From Paenibacillus polymyxa (lineage in GTDB: Bacteria; Bacillota; Bacilli; Paenibacillales; Paenibacillaceae), in contig NZ_CP015423.1 in the NCBI RefSeq assembly GCF_001719045.1, forward strand, positions 4,711,501 to 4,775,500: a DNA stretch of 64,000 bases. Direction: 5' to 3'. Shown in pieces: positions 15,511-24,733 of this stretch; position 1 is the stretch's first letter, and every line of letters begins with the position of its first letter. The translations under genes and the position numbers were made by a program. The notes under the pieces were generated by a model that saw nothing but the letters and a program-made list of their open reading frames with translations, did no database searches and had not been told where the DNA came from.

Positions 15511-16641
15511 CTATTGATACTTTACAATAATGGCATTGCTGATTTGGCGGCCGGGTGTGGTGAGGTAGGAGCCGTTGTAATACAGCCCGCTGGAAGCACC
15601 GCCGTCCAGATTCATGGCCTGATAAGCGCCAGCCTGCTTCATCATTTGGGCGAGCTGCGGTATAGTCGCTCCACTTGTGGTCAGGAGGATCAGCTTATGA
15701 TCCCGACTCATCCCGAGTGCGCTGCGGGCGCCGCCGCCTGTTAATATTTTAGGGTCCTTGAAGCCTTCGGCTTTGACATTTAGGGAAACCTGACCGTTCG
15801 TGACCAGACGAGGCCCGGCTTGAAGGGCACCTTCGACGCTACCTTGGCTTAAGCGTTGTTCAAAGGCAGAACCCGACATTAACTCGGATAAATGGTTGGC
15901 ATCGTAGGTGAAGACCGTCCGTTGGTCGCCAGAGCTTTTTTTCAACATCTTTCCGTGACTGACCAGGTAGCCGTAAGGCGTTTTGTAAGAGCTTTTGGTA
16001 TAGGCATCAAAGAATGTACCATTGATGGCTACAACCGCTTGGTTACGTTTGGCGAGACTACTTAAGTCTTCCACTTTACCAATGGAATCGCCTGCCAGTG
16101 CCACGTCCAGGCTTACCTTGGGATGGAGCATAGAGATGGTGACCACCTTAGCGGAAAATGTACGAGACCCGACCTTGAAGCTTTTATGAGCTGTCGTAAT
16201 GGGTGTAGTGTTTCCGGGTAGCTTGCCAGTATGTACCGGAAGCGTGACGGACGTTGCACCTTGCTTAATGCGTACTGCTGAGGTTTCCTTTTGCCATGAG
16301 ACTTGCAGGTTTAGATATTGACTGATGAACTGCAAGGGGACATAGGTCGAACCGTTATCGGTAAAAGGAGCATTTTGCAAATGGACCGTTTGATCATTCA
16401 CTTTGGCAGTAGATTTCCCGGCAAATAGGGTGATCCGAGTATTGCCTTGCGCAATTTCTATTTTTTTGTCCGCTGCCGTTAAATTGAATGTGATCCCTTC
16501 ATAGCTGTTCAGAAGACGAAGCGGGATGAAGGAGTGGTTACTCTGGTCCACATAGACCAGCATAGGTGCTGGGGCAGCAGCGTAGATCGGGGATACCAGT
16601 AATAGCAAGGACAGGATAACAAGTGCGGTGATTCTTTTCAT
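15511..16641 (-). CDS. Secreted phosphodiester glycosidase (NAGPA) family protein with stalk domain (376 aa)
   Basis: A signal peptide (MKRITALVILSLLLLVSPIY) is followed by a copper-amine-oxidase-N-like stalk domain (residues 25-125: FIPLRLLNSYEGI, STYVPLQFISQYLNLQVSWQ). The C-terminal NAGPA domain (about 160-376) contains AVVAINGTFFDA, RSALGMSRDHKLILLT and MNLDGGASSGLYYNG. It likely hydrolyses a sugar phosphodiester in the wall or outside the cell. The frame extends to 16674, but ATG 16641 follows GGAGA and begins the signal peptide. Confidence 0.87.
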   Translation of the reverse strand: MKRITALVILSLLLLVSPIYAAAPAPMLVYVDQSNHSFIPLRLLNSYEGITFNLTAADKKIEIAQGNTRITLFAGKSTAKVNDQTVHLQNAPFTDNGSTYVPLQFISQYLNLQVSWQKETSAVRIKQGATSVTLPVHTGKLPGNTTPITTAHKSFKVGSRTFSAKVVTISMLHPKVSLDVALAGDSIGKVEDLSSLAKRNQAVVAINGTFFDAYTKSSYKTPYGYLVSHGKMLKKSSGDQRTVFTYDANHLSELMSGSAFEQRLSQGSVEGALQAGPRLVTNGQVSLNVKAEGFKDPKILTGGGARSALGMSRDHKLILLTTSGATIPQLAQMMKQAGAYQAMNLDGGASSGLYYNGSYLTTPGRQISNAIIVKYQ

Positions 16642-16773
16642 GAATAGATCAATCTCCTTATGTAGTCTTGACACTTTACGAGGTGCTTGTAATTATATCG
16701 GGTTTTATAAGTTGTAAATGTATGTTATGCGAATTTTGAGTGTTTAGCTGATATAGGAAGCGGGAGGTTGGAG

Positions 16774-17247
16774 ATGAGCAGGTATGAGACAAGACTTGAG
16801 GATTACCGTCGCAGAGAGCGCCCGTCTTATCGTGTATTTGAAGGATTGCAGGAATTGGTGCGTAGCGTGGGGCAACTGCATAATAACTGGTTATATGTGA
16901 ATGTGGATCAATGGGATCAAGACCCTGTTCACACACCGATTTATTATTGGGATGAGCATTGGCTAGAGGAATGTGCAGAGGAGGGTACAGTCGTAACCAA
17001 CGAACAGGACGAGTATATTCCCAAGTGGGTGCCGGATCGTCAGGTTCAAACCTGGTTTGAGTTGGCGACCTTCGAAAGTATTGTGGAAGTCCTTAAGGCT
17101 GCCGGACAGCCAGTGACGCTTCAGATGGTGATTATGGCGGTAAAATACTATGACAAACGAGATGCCTATCTGGACTATGAAGAGGTGAAGGCAGTGACAG
17201 ACCTGTGGTCTGTGCTGACAAAGGTGAGAAACCACCTAACAGAATGA
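16774..17247 (+). CDS. Hypothetical acidic protein (157 aa)
   Basis: No family recognised. It is a soluble, Trp/Tyr-rich acidic protein with no membrane segment (VGQLHNNWLYVNVDQWDQD, YYWDEHWLEECAEEG). ATG 16774 lies six bases after GGGAGG. The upstream TTG 16768 would abut that site and is rejected. It is followed after 51 bases by the beta-propeller gene, probably in the same transcript. Confidence 0.65.
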   Translation: MSRYETRLEDYRRRERPSYRVFEGLQELVRSVGQLHNNWLYVNVDQWDQDPVHTPIYYWDEHWLEECAEEGTVVTNEQDEYIPKWVPDRQVQTWFELATFESIVEVLKAAGQPVTLQMVIMAVKYYDKRDAYLDYEEVKAVTDLWSVLTKVRNHLTE

Positions 17248-17298
17248 ACAAAGTCTGTAGAACAAACAGGGCATACATACACTGGATGGGAGAAGCAA

Positions 17299-18611
17299 AT
17301 GAGTTGGTTGAATCATGAAATGGCAGCAAAGTGGCGACAGGAAGGAAAAAGGTATGCCGCAGATGTGAATGAATTTGTCAGAGTCGGCAGGAAAGTGAAT
17401 GGCAGCAGGAGCAATCAGAGCCAAACCAGGACGAACGCCCCAAGATGGCCAAAGATATTTTTCGTATGATTCAGGAGGCGAATCAGGCTGGTGAAATGGA
17501 GCAGTTACGTCGAGAGATTCCAGCCGCGTCTTGGCCGCTTACACCAGCGTTCGAGGAGGCTTTGCAAGCCGTTAGGCCGATAGCTTTTGTGAATGGAGGC
17601 AATGAAGTCATTCTACATGCGGGCAATCCTCGGGAACGTGGGACGATCTATGTGACGGGAAAAGATAGAATCTTGCAAATCCCCGGACTGCATCGAGTAG
17701 GCTGTTCGCCGGACGGGACTTATTTTGCGTTGGTGGATGGACAGGGGATTCGGATTGTTCGTCAACCGGACTTAAATCTGCAAGGAGAAGAGACAGCACA
17801 TTTTCAGTGGAAGGATATACAAGGCCGCTTAAAAGCATCCATTCCTGATCTGGAGTGCTTGGGAGATGAGGAGCATCCTGAAGATATATTAGATGAAGTG
17901 ATTCCGTTTGGCGATGGACAGCGACTTCTGCTGGTTTGCGGTTACGGCGTTTATTTGCTGGCTGGTGATCTGGTGGATTTGATCCATCCCAAGGCGTCTG
18001 AACGAAGAAAACTAGAGTTGGAAGACACGATTGTGGATATGGCGCATGGAGCTGTGTCGAAGGATGGACGTTGGATTGCTTACGGTAGCCAGATGAGTGA
18101 GCATATGCTTATGGATCTGTCTGATAAGACGGTGCATACATTGGAGCCAAGTTCTAGTTATCCGCATTATGCTCTATTTTCCAAAGATGATCTGGACGTC
18201 TGGTACAATGCCTGTCATTTCTACAACGGTGCCACCATTCAAGTGTCGATTGCTGAGGTGGAGCAGGGTCTTGCTCAGAATAAGGAAGAATGGCCGATGA
18301 TGAATGAAGAAATGCGAGTATACGCTGCAACAGCGCTGACACAAGGATCTATTTTGGGTGATGCCTACGGTTATCTCCGTCTGATTGACAGGGAGGGCCG
18401 TGAACTTTGGCGCTATTTTGTCGGCAGTACGATATCCGGGCTGGCAGTTACACCTGATGAAAGTATGTTGGCGGTTGGAACGTATGGCGGTATGCTTCAT
18501 TTGATTGATTTGCAGAGCGGCACGAAGGACGAATATAGCATTGGCACCGCGCCAATTCACGAGACAGCGCGTTGGGTGATCTGGCGGAACTATGAGCCCT
18601 TGCGCTGGTAA
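17299..18611 (+). pseudogene. WD40/beta-propeller-like protein, split by a probable frameshift near 17375
   Basis: The main frame (17445-18611, 388 aa) holds propeller-like blades (RVGCSPDGTYFALVDGQGIR, GAVSKDGRWIAYGSQ, LAVTPDESMLAVGTYGGMLH). Its only ATG, 17445, has a poor ribosome site. The same frame is open back to 17373 with coding-like sequence (QESEWQQEQSEPNQDERPK). A second frame starting at ATG 17299, after GGGAGA, reads MSWLNHEMAAKWRQEGKRYA. Adding one T at TTTG near 17375 joins them into one protein of about 437 residues. A lost base, a sequencing error or programmed shifting would all explain it. Function unknown. Confidence 0.6.
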
Positions 18612-18766
18612 TACTAATATTCCGCAAATGGTGATAAAAGCAAGTTCTGATAAGCTGAACTTAAAAAGCGTAGCAGCACATGATTACAATGCTATTTTCA
18701 GATAGAGGGCATTTGGCATTAACCCATGATGCAAAATGTGAATAGAGAGGAAAGAGGTGTGAAGAC

Positions 18767-19390
18767 ATGGACAAGAAAGCGGATATTCGTACATCCATGA
18801 AGGAACTATTTGCTCAGATGGATGAAGCCTTTTTTATGGATGTGGAAGAAAATGTACCGATGGAAATGCGTGATGGGAATGTTGACGAGGAGGGATGGAT
18901 CAAGTGGAAGCCTCTCCTTTCACAGATTACTGAACAGGAAGTTCGGGAGATGGAGGAAAAATACCATTTTGAGCTGCCGCCCCTGCTGAGGAGTTTTATC
19001 ATGTCCTACCATTATGTATCTTTACAATTCGATAATGAGTCTATCCCGGGAGTATACTGGAGCGATTGTACGTTTGTTGAGTTCCCACGTCTGCCTGTAG
19101 GTCAAGGCTTAAAGGCATTTTATGATTTGCTTGATCAATGGTCACCTCTTCTGTCAGCAGGCTACATTCCTTTTGCAATAGCAGAGGACGACCAGGGTCC
19201 CGTTTGTTTAAATGCAGGCAGCAGACATAAGGACGGCGATTATCCTATTGTTTGGTTCTTTCATGAGGACCTACAGCATTTGAATGAGGATGAGCTACGG
19301 ATCAGGAGTAATCTGCTTCCCCATGTACAGGGGCTGTTTCCATCTTCTGTCGAAATGTTTAACGTGATGTTTAAGCACATTAGACACTAA
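18767..19390 (+). CDS. SMI1/KNR4 (SUKH) family protein (207 aa)
   Basis: The segment ITEQEVREMEEKYHFELPPL followed by LRSFIMSYHYVSL is the typical SUKH start, and GYIPFAIAEDDQGPVCLNAG with YPIVWFFHED the second half. In bacteria SUKH proteins are commonly immunity proteins to contact-dependent or polymorphic toxins. No toxin gene is adjacent, so it would be an orphan immunity gene. The start follows GAGGAAAGAGG. Soluble, acidic. Confidence 0.8.
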   Translation: MDKKADIRTSMKELFAQMDEAFFMDVEENVPMEMRDGNVDEEGWIKWKPLLSQITEQEVREMEEKYHFELPPLLRSFIMSYHYVSLQFDNESIPGVYWSDCTFVEFPRLPVGQGLKAFYDLLDQWSPLLSAGYIPFAIAEDDQGPVCLNAGSRHKDGDYPIVWFFHEDLQHLNEDELRIRSNLLPHVQGLFPSSVEMFNVMFKHIRH

Positions 19391-19433
19391 CGATTTCCTG
19401 AAATGTAATTTTAATGTTTAGTCGACCGAGATA

Positions 19434-19462
19434 TTGACATAAAAAATGAGGAATGATATAAA
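19434..19462 (+). promoter_or_regulatory. Sigma-A promoter of htpG
   Basis: TTGACA (19434-19439), a 17-base spacer and TATAAA (19457-19462) make a near-consensus vegetative promoter. The CIRCE element begins ten bases after the -10 box. Confidence 0.85.
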
Positions 19463-19471
19463 AAAGGTAGG

Positions 19472-19498
19472 CTAGCACTCGAATGATGGGAGTGCTAA
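19472..19498. promoter_or_regulatory. CIRCE element (HrcA operator) upstream of htpG
   Basis: CTAGCACTC-N9-GAGTGCTAA matches the CIRCE inverted repeat TTAGCACTC-N9-GAGTGCTAA, with one change in the left arm. It overlaps the expected transcription start, the usual position for HrcA repression. Confidence 0.92.
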
Positions 19499-19570
19499 CA
19501 AAGTTGAATCGTTTGCATAGCTCATATCCGCTGGCCTTACATAGGTTCATATTTGAAAGGAGATATCCGA

Positions 19571-21451
19571 ATGGAGAAAAAACAGTTTCAGGCTGAGTCC
19601 AAGCGTCTGCTCGAAATGATGATTAACTCGATTTACACGCAAAAGGAAATTTTCCTAAGAGAGCTGATCTCCAATGCAAGTGATGCGATTGACAAAATTT
19701 ATTACAAAGCATTGACGGATGATCAACTGGTCTTTGACAAAGAAAATTATTATATCAAAGTAACTGCCGATAAGGATAACAGAACGCTAACCCTGCGTGA
19801 TACCGGGATTGGTATGACCAAGGAAGAGCTAGAAAATAACCTGGGTGTTATTGCTAAAAGTGGTTCACTGGCATTCAAAAATGAAAATGAATCCAAGGAT
19901 GGTCATGACATCATCGGTCAATTCGGCGTTGGCTTCTATTCAGCTTTCATGGTAGCAGATGTGGTTACAGTGACTACCAAGGCTTTGGGAAGCGATACTG
20001 CATATAAATGGGAATCCACAGGTGCAGACGGGTATACCATTGAGGCAGCTGAGAAGGACGAGGTCGGAACAGAGATAGTTCTGAAAATCAAGGCAAACAC
20101 CGAAGATGAGTCCTACGACGAATATTTGGACGAGTACCGTTTAAAAGCACTGATTAAAAAATACTCCGACTTTATCCGCTATCCGATTAAAATGGATATT
20201 ACAGGCAAGCGTCTGAAAGAGGGAAGCGACAACGAGTTCGAGGATTACGAAGAAGAACAGCGTATTAACAGCATGGTTCCTATCTGGAGAAAAAACAAAA
20301 GCGAGCTGACCGACGAGGATTATCAAAATTTCTACGCGGAAAAACGCTATGGCTACGACAAGCCGCTCCAGCATATCCACGTCAGTGCGGATGGCGCGGT
20401 AGTGTACCAAGCTATTCTGTTTATTCCTGAAAATATTCCGTTTGATTTCTACTCCAAGGAATATGAAAAAGGGCTGGAGTTGTATGCCAACGGTGTGCTG
20501 ATTATGGAAAAATCTTCTGATCTGCTGCCGGATTATTTTAGCTTTGTCAAAGGTATGGTCGACTCCGAAAGCCTGTCGCTCAACATTTCCAGAGAAATGC
20601 TGCAGCATGACCGTCAGCTGAAGCTGATTGCTAAAAATATCGAGAGCAAAATCAAAGGCCAATTGCTGACCTTGCTCAAAAATGATCGGGAGAAATATGA
20701 TCAATTCTACAAATCATTTGGCAGACAATTAAAATTTGGTGTCTACAACGATTACGGCAGACATAAAGAAACTCTCCAGGATCTGCTCATGTTCTACTCT
20801 TCTACAGAGAAAAAGCAGGTTACTTTGGACGAATACGTATCGCGTATGCCAGAGGATCAGAAGTATATTTATTACGCTTCCGGGGAGTCCAATGAGCGTA
20901 TTGAAAAACTGCCGCAAACCGAAATGGTGGCTGACAAAGGCTACGAAATTCTGTATTTCACCGATGATATTGATGAGTTCGCTATTAAAATGCTCTTAAG
21001 CTACAAAGAGAAAGAATTCAAATCTGTATCGAGCGGCGATCTGGGCATTGAGCCTGACGAAAACGAGAAAGAATCAGAAGCAGAACAAAACGACAACAAA
21101 GAGCTGTTCGAGTACATGAAGGGCTTGCTGGAAGGCAAGGTATCCAGTGTTAAAGCCTCCAAGCGCTTGAAGACACATCCGGTATGTCTGTCCGCAGACG
21201 GCGAAGTGACGATTGAGATGGAAAAAATCTTGAACGCCATGCCTAATAACGCCGATGTCAAAGCGAATAAAGTGCTGGAAATCAACGTAAACCATGCGGT
21301 GTTCAACTCTTTGAAAGAAGCTTTTGACAAGGATAAGGAGAAGGTAAACCTCTATACGGCATTACTGTATAATCAGGCTTTGCTGATCGAAGGCTTGCCA
21401 CTGCAAGATCCGGTTGAATTCACGAACGATATTTGCAAAATCATGGTTTAA
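19571..21451 (+). CDS. htpG: Molecular chaperone HtpG, Hsp90 family (626 aa)
   Basis: An ATP-dependent Hsp90 chaperone. The N-terminal GHKL ATPase carries the family motifs [26 protein letters not shown] and [16 protein letters not shown]. The middle domain includes [15 protein letters not shown], and the C-terminal domain dimerises. Normal length. TTG 19553 is open upstream, but ATG 19571 is correctly spaced from AAAGGAGA. Expression should be HrcA-controlled through the CIRCE element. In Bacillus subtilis, by contrast, htpG is HrcA-independent. A terminator closes it as a single-gene unit. Confidence 0.97.
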   Translation: MEKKQFQAESKRLLEMMINSIYTQKEIFLRELISNASDAIDKIYYKALTDDQLVFDKENYYIKVTADKDNRTLTLRDTGIGMTKEELENNLGVIAKSGSLAFKNENESKDGHDIIGQFGVGFYSAFMVADVVTVTTKALGSDTAYKWESTGADGYTIEAAEKDEVGTEIVLKIKANTEDESYDEYLDEYRLKALIKKYSDFIRYPIKMDITGKRLKEGSDNEFEDYEEEQRINSMVPIWRKNKSELTDEDYQNFYAEKRYGYDKPLQHIHVSADGAVVYQAILFIPENIPFDFYSKEYEKGLELYANGVLIMEKSSDLLPDYFSFVKGMVDSESLSLNISREMLQHDRQLKLIAKNIESKIKGQLLTLLKNDREKYDQFYKSFGRQLKFGVYNDYGRHKETLQDLLMFYSSTEKKQVTLDEYVSRMPEDQKYIYYASGESNERIEKLPQTEMVADKGYEILYFTDDIDEFAIKMLLSYKEKEFKSVSSGDLGIEPDENEKESEAEQNDNKELFEYMKGLLEGKVSSVKASKRLKTHPVCLSADGEVTIEMEKILNAMPNNADVKANKVLEINVNHAVFNSLKEAFDKDKEKVNLYTALLYNQALLIEGLPLQDPVEFTNDICKIMV

Positions 21452-21471
21452 CAAGCTTTATTATTGTATAG

Positions 21472-21500
21472 AGCCGTTCCCATACTGGGGACGGCTTTAT
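21472..21500 (+). terminator. Rho-independent terminator of htpG
   Basis: AGCCGTTCCC-ATACT-GGGGACGGCT, followed by a short T-rich tail. Confidence 0.8.
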
Positions 21501-21607
21501 TTATCATAAACACTTCTTAAAGCCCCATAATAGGTCATATAGCGCTTACAGAAGAAGGGATGGGCCCACACAATGCCGATCATACTCAATTAAAGGAGGG
21601 CAATTAT

Positions 21608-21868
21608 ATGAGTCTGGATCAAGCCAACCAGGAACTCCAAAATTTAGACCGAAATGAGCTTATAGAGTTAGTGGAAAAAATCATCAGAGGTGAGGGAACA
21701 GAAGAGGAAATCGACAGCATGCTGACCATAGTGATGCAAAATACGCCCCATCCGGGGATCAGTAATTTGATCTACTGGGATAATCGTGATTTGAGTGCGG
21801 CAGAGATCGTAGATGAGGCATTACGCTATCAGCCCATTATTTTACCACCCCATGAATCTTCTCCATAG
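21608..21868 (+). CDS. Colicin/pyocin-type bacteriocin immunity protein (86 aa)
   Basis: Resembles the immunity proteins of nuclease colicins (Im2/Im7/Im9, Colicin_Pyocin family), which bind and block HNH nucleases. The pattern ELIELVEKIIRGEGTEEEID, TPHPGISNLIYWDNRD, then SAAEIVDEALRYQ follows helices I-IV, including the HPxxSxLIYxP-like exosite loop (here LIYWD). Length is typical. ATG 21608 lies 7 bases after AAAGGAGGG. The longer frame from 21560 lacks a ribosome site. No nuclease toxin is adjacent: the neighbours are htpG and a polyamine operon. Confidence 0.78.
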   Translation: MSLDQANQELQNLDRNELIELVEKIIRGEGTEEEIDSMLTIVMQNTPHPGISNLIYWDNRDLSAAEIVDEALRYQPIILPPHESSP

Positions 21869-21894
21869 GATGCGGAGGGGTGGTCTTTTGTTTA
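21846..21894 (+). terminator. Terminator overlapping the end of the immunity gene
   Basis: ACCACCCC pairs with GGGGTGGT across a loop containing a secondary TCTCCAT/ATGCGGA pairing, followed by CTTTTGTTT. The left arm lies in the last codons of the gene. Confidence 0.7.
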
Positions 21895-22097
21895 GAAATA
21901 AGATAGTATTAACTCTTTAGGACTATGAGCATTAGATTCAAAAAAACTTCCGTTAAATGCGTGCTGACTTCCCTGGAGTGTATGGGGTAATGTTGGTTTT
22001 CTGCACACTTTACGGAGTTTTTATTCCTAATTTTGGCATTTGTAAAGTTTTTGTGACATGTTCCTGTGAATTTTGATACAGCAAATTGTCGTTTTTC

Positions 22098-22126
22098 TTG
22101 ATTATTTGGTGGGATGTCTTTATAAT
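22098..22126 (+). promoter_or_regulatory. Sigma-A promoter of the polyamine operon
   Basis: TTGATT, a 17-base spacer and TATAAT (22121-22126). Transcription would start about 50 bases before the TTG start codon. Apart from this promoter and the terminator, 21895-22183 shows nothing. Confidence 0.75.
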
Positions 22127-22183
22127 CATTTTGTTTGCAAGAATGATTAGCGATTAGCGTATGGAATAAGGAGGTTATTTATT

Positions 22184-23383
22184 TTGGGAAAAGCATTGAT
22201 TATTGGCGCCGGTGGCGTGGCCAGCGTTGTGGTGCATAAATGTTGCCAAAACCCAGATGTATTTGAAGAAATTTGTATCGCAAGCAGAACTGTTGAGAAA
22301 TGCGATGCGCTTAAAGAGAAGCTGGGTGGAGGTCGTACGAAGATCCAAACGGCTCAGCTTGATGCTGACAACACCGACATGGTCATTGACTTGATTCGAA
22401 GCTTTCAACCGGATGTAGTTATCAATGTGGCTCTCCCTTATCAGGATTTGACGATAATGGATGCTTGCCTTGAGACAGGTGTTCATTACGTTGATACGGC
22501 GAACTATGAACCGCCGGATACGCCGAAGTTTGAATACAGCTGGCAATGGGCCTACAAAGAAAGATTCGAAAAAGCAGGAATTACAGCTCTGCTGGGCAGC
22601 GGTTTTGATCCAGGCGTAACTGGAGTATTTACGGCTTATGCTCAAAAGCACTACTTTGATGAAATTCATACGATTGATATTGTGGATGCGAATGCAGGGG
22701 ACCACGGATATCCTTTTGCAACTAACTTTAATCCGGAAATCAATATTCGTGAAATTACGGCGAAGGGCCGTTACTTTGAAAACGGAGAATGGATTGAAAC
22801 TGAGCCACTTTCTGAGAAAAAGGTATACGACCTTCCTGAAATTGGACCGAAAAATATATATCTTTTGTACCATGAAGAACTGGAATCTCTTGCAGTGAAT
22901 ATTAAAGGCGTGAAAAAAATCCGCTTCTGGATGACGTTCTCGGACAATTATCTGAATCATTTGAATGTACTTCAAAACGTAGGCATGACTTCGATCGAGC
23001 CTATTGATTACGAAGGACAACAAATCATTCCACTGCAATTCCTGAAAGCTATTTTGCCAGACCCGGCTTCTCTGGGACCAAGAACAAAAGGCAAAACGAA
23101 CATTGGTTGTATCATCCAAGGTGTGAAAGATGGAAAACCAAAAACGTATTATGTTTACAATGTTTGTGATCATGAGGAATGTTATGCAGAGGTTGGCTCC
23201 CAAGCCATTTCTTACACAACTGGTGTTCCTGCCATGATCGGCGCAATGCTTATCATCAAAGGTATCTGGAAAAAACCAGGCGTTTACAACGTTGAGGAAT
23301 TTGATCCAGATCCATTTATGGAAGCACTAAATAAACACGGATTGCCATGGCAAGAGAACTTTACGCCAACGTTGCTTGATTGA
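22184..23383 (+). CDS. Carboxynorspermidine/carboxyspermidine synthase, saccharopine dehydrogenase-like (399 aa)
   Basis: Likely condenses aspartate semialdehyde with a diamine (putrescine or diaminopropane) and reduces the imine with NAD(P)H. A Rossmann motif, ALIIGAGGVASVVVHK, opens the protein, followed by IASRTVEKCDALKEKLGG and VVINVALPYQDLTIMDACLE, typical of the saccharopine dehydrogenase-like CANSDH family. The start is TTG 22184 after AAGGAGG. The decarboxylase acting next in the pathway starts eight bases after its stop, which supports the assignment. Confidence 0.88.
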   Translation: MGKALIIGAGGVASVVVHKCCQNPDVFEEICIASRTVEKCDALKEKLGGGRTKIQTAQLDADNTDMVIDLIRSFQPDVVINVALPYQDLTIMDACLETGVHYVDTANYEPPDTPKFEYSWQWAYKERFEKAGITALLGSGFDPGVTGVFTAYAQKHYFDEIHTIDIVDANAGDHGYPFATNFNPEINIREITAKGRYFENGEWIETEPLSEKKVYDLPEIGPKNIYLLYHEELESLAVNIKGVKKIRFWMTFSDNYLNHLNVLQNVGMTSIEPIDYEGQQIIPLQFLKAILPDPASLGPRTKGKTNIGCIIQGVKDGKPKTYYVYNVCDHEECYAEVGSQAISYTTGVPAMIGAMLIIKGIWKKPGVYNVEEFDPDPFMEALNKHGLPWQENFTPTLLD

Positions 23384-23391
23384 GGTCTGCG

Positions 23392-24531
23392 ATGAATATT
23401 GATATTACAGGACTTCCATCACCTTGTTATCTTGTTGACGAAAGACTTCTTGTCAAAAACCTTGAGGTCTTAAATTCCGTTCAAGAGCGGACAGGCTGCA
23501 GTATCTTGCTCGCTCTTAAGGGATTTTCGATGTTTTCGACCTTTCCTCTGGTTGGCAAATACTTAAAAGGCGTAACCTCCAGTTCGTTGTTCGAAGCACG
23601 ACTTGGTCGCGAAAAAATGGACAAAGAGGTTCACGTATACGCACCTGCTTATGTTGACAGTGAATTTGATGAGCTATTGGAGTATGTTGACCATATTGTT
23701 TTCAACTCCTTTGATCAACTGAAACGCTACAAAAACAGAGTGCAAGGCGTAACTTCCAAAAAAATCGACATCGGCATTCGGGTTAATCCAGAATATTCGG
23801 AAATCGAAACGCCGCTGTATGATCCTTGCTACAACAACTCCAGAATGGGTGTGACCCTGGCTAACTTTAGACCTGAGGATCTGGATGGCGTGGACGGTAT
23901 TCATTTTCATACGATGTGTGAACAGAATTCAGATACGCTAGAGCGCACCATTAAAGTCGTGGATGAGAAATTCGGGCCATACATTAAGAACATGAAATGG
24001 CTCAATTTCGGCGGCGGTCACCATATTACCAGAGAAGACTATGATCTGGACACGCTGGTACGCTGTATTCAATATTTTCAGGATAAATATGGTGTGCAGG
24101 TTTATCTGGAGCCAGGCGAAGCTATTGCTTTGAATACTGGGTATCTGGTTGCTACCGTATTGGATACGATGAAAAACGGAATGGATATTGCCATTCTGGA
24201 TACTTCGGCTGAATGTCATATGCCTGATGTGCTGGCTATGCCATATCGCCCGAACATCATTGATGCAGGCCAGCCTGGCGAGTATGCTTACACCTACAGA
24301 CTTGGTGGACTTACGTGCTTGGCCGGAGATGTGATTGGTGACTATTCCTTTAAAGAGCCATTGAAGCCGGGAGACAAGCTTGTATTCTGCGACATGGCCC
24401 ATTACACGATGGTCAAAAACCACATGTTCAACGGAGTCAACCTGCCAGCCATCGCCAGCTACAACGACGAAGAAGGCATCAAGGTAATCCGTCAGTTCTC
24501 CTACGAGGACTTTAGCTCACGTTTGTCGTAA
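23392..24531 (+). CDS. nspC: Carboxynorspermidine decarboxylase (379 aa)
   Basis: A PLP-dependent fold III decarboxylase (alanine-racemase-like barrel) that converts carboxy(nor)spermidine to (nor)spermidine. The PLP lysine lies in CSILLALKGFSMFS. The family blocks GIHFHTMCEQNS, WLNFGGGHHITR and EPGEAIALNTGYLV follow, and the substrate-site motif is AECHMPDVLAMPYRP. ATG 23392 has GAGG six bases upstream. The upstream in-frame TTG 23380 overlaps the previous stop. Together the two genes form a SpeD/SpeE-independent spermidine route. Confidence 0.93.
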   Translation: MNIDITGLPSPCYLVDERLLVKNLEVLNSVQERTGCSILLALKGFSMFSTFPLVGKYLKGVTSSSLFEARLGREKMDKEVHVYAPAYVDSEFDELLEYVDHIVFNSFDQLKRYKNRVQGVTSKKIDIGIRVNPEYSEIETPLYDPCYNNSRMGVTLANFRPEDLDGVDGIHFHTMCEQNSDTLERTIKVVDEKFGPYIKNMKWLNFGGGHHITREDYDLDTLVRCIQYFQDKYGVQVYLEPGEAIALNTGYLVATVLDTMKNGMDIAILDTSAECHMPDVLAMPYRPNIIDAGQPGEYAYTYRLGGLTCLAGDVIGDYSFKEPLKPGDKLVFCDMAHYTMVKNHMFNGVNLPAIASYNDEEGIKVIRQFSYEDFSSRLS

Positions 24532-24584
24532 GACTTACACAGGGGTAAAAGAACTGAGTGCACCAAATGGAATGACTGAACCAC

Positions 24585-24621
24585 AAAAGCCTCGCCCCTT
24601 GAGAAAGGGGTGAGGCTTTTT
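24585..24621 (+). terminator. Rho-independent terminator of the polyamine operon
   Basis: AAAAGCCTCGCCCCTT pairs with AAGGGGTGAGGCTTTT, with a short loop and a T tract. A very stable hairpin. Confidence 0.92.
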
Positions 24622-24733
24622 GGCGTAGTTAGGGATTTTTTAGTTTTTATATGTGCCTGTTGCATGTATCCAATACGACAACGGGCATTAAATAATGATT
24701 CAATACTTGAAAAGTTATATAAATTTAGTTAGT

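Noticed and set aside
22175..23203. 342-codon open frame on the minus strand
   Set aside because: It lies fully antisense to the well-supported saccharopine-dehydrogenase-like gene, has no ribosome site, and its translation is low-complexity His/Arg/Phe-rich as expected for a shadow frame.
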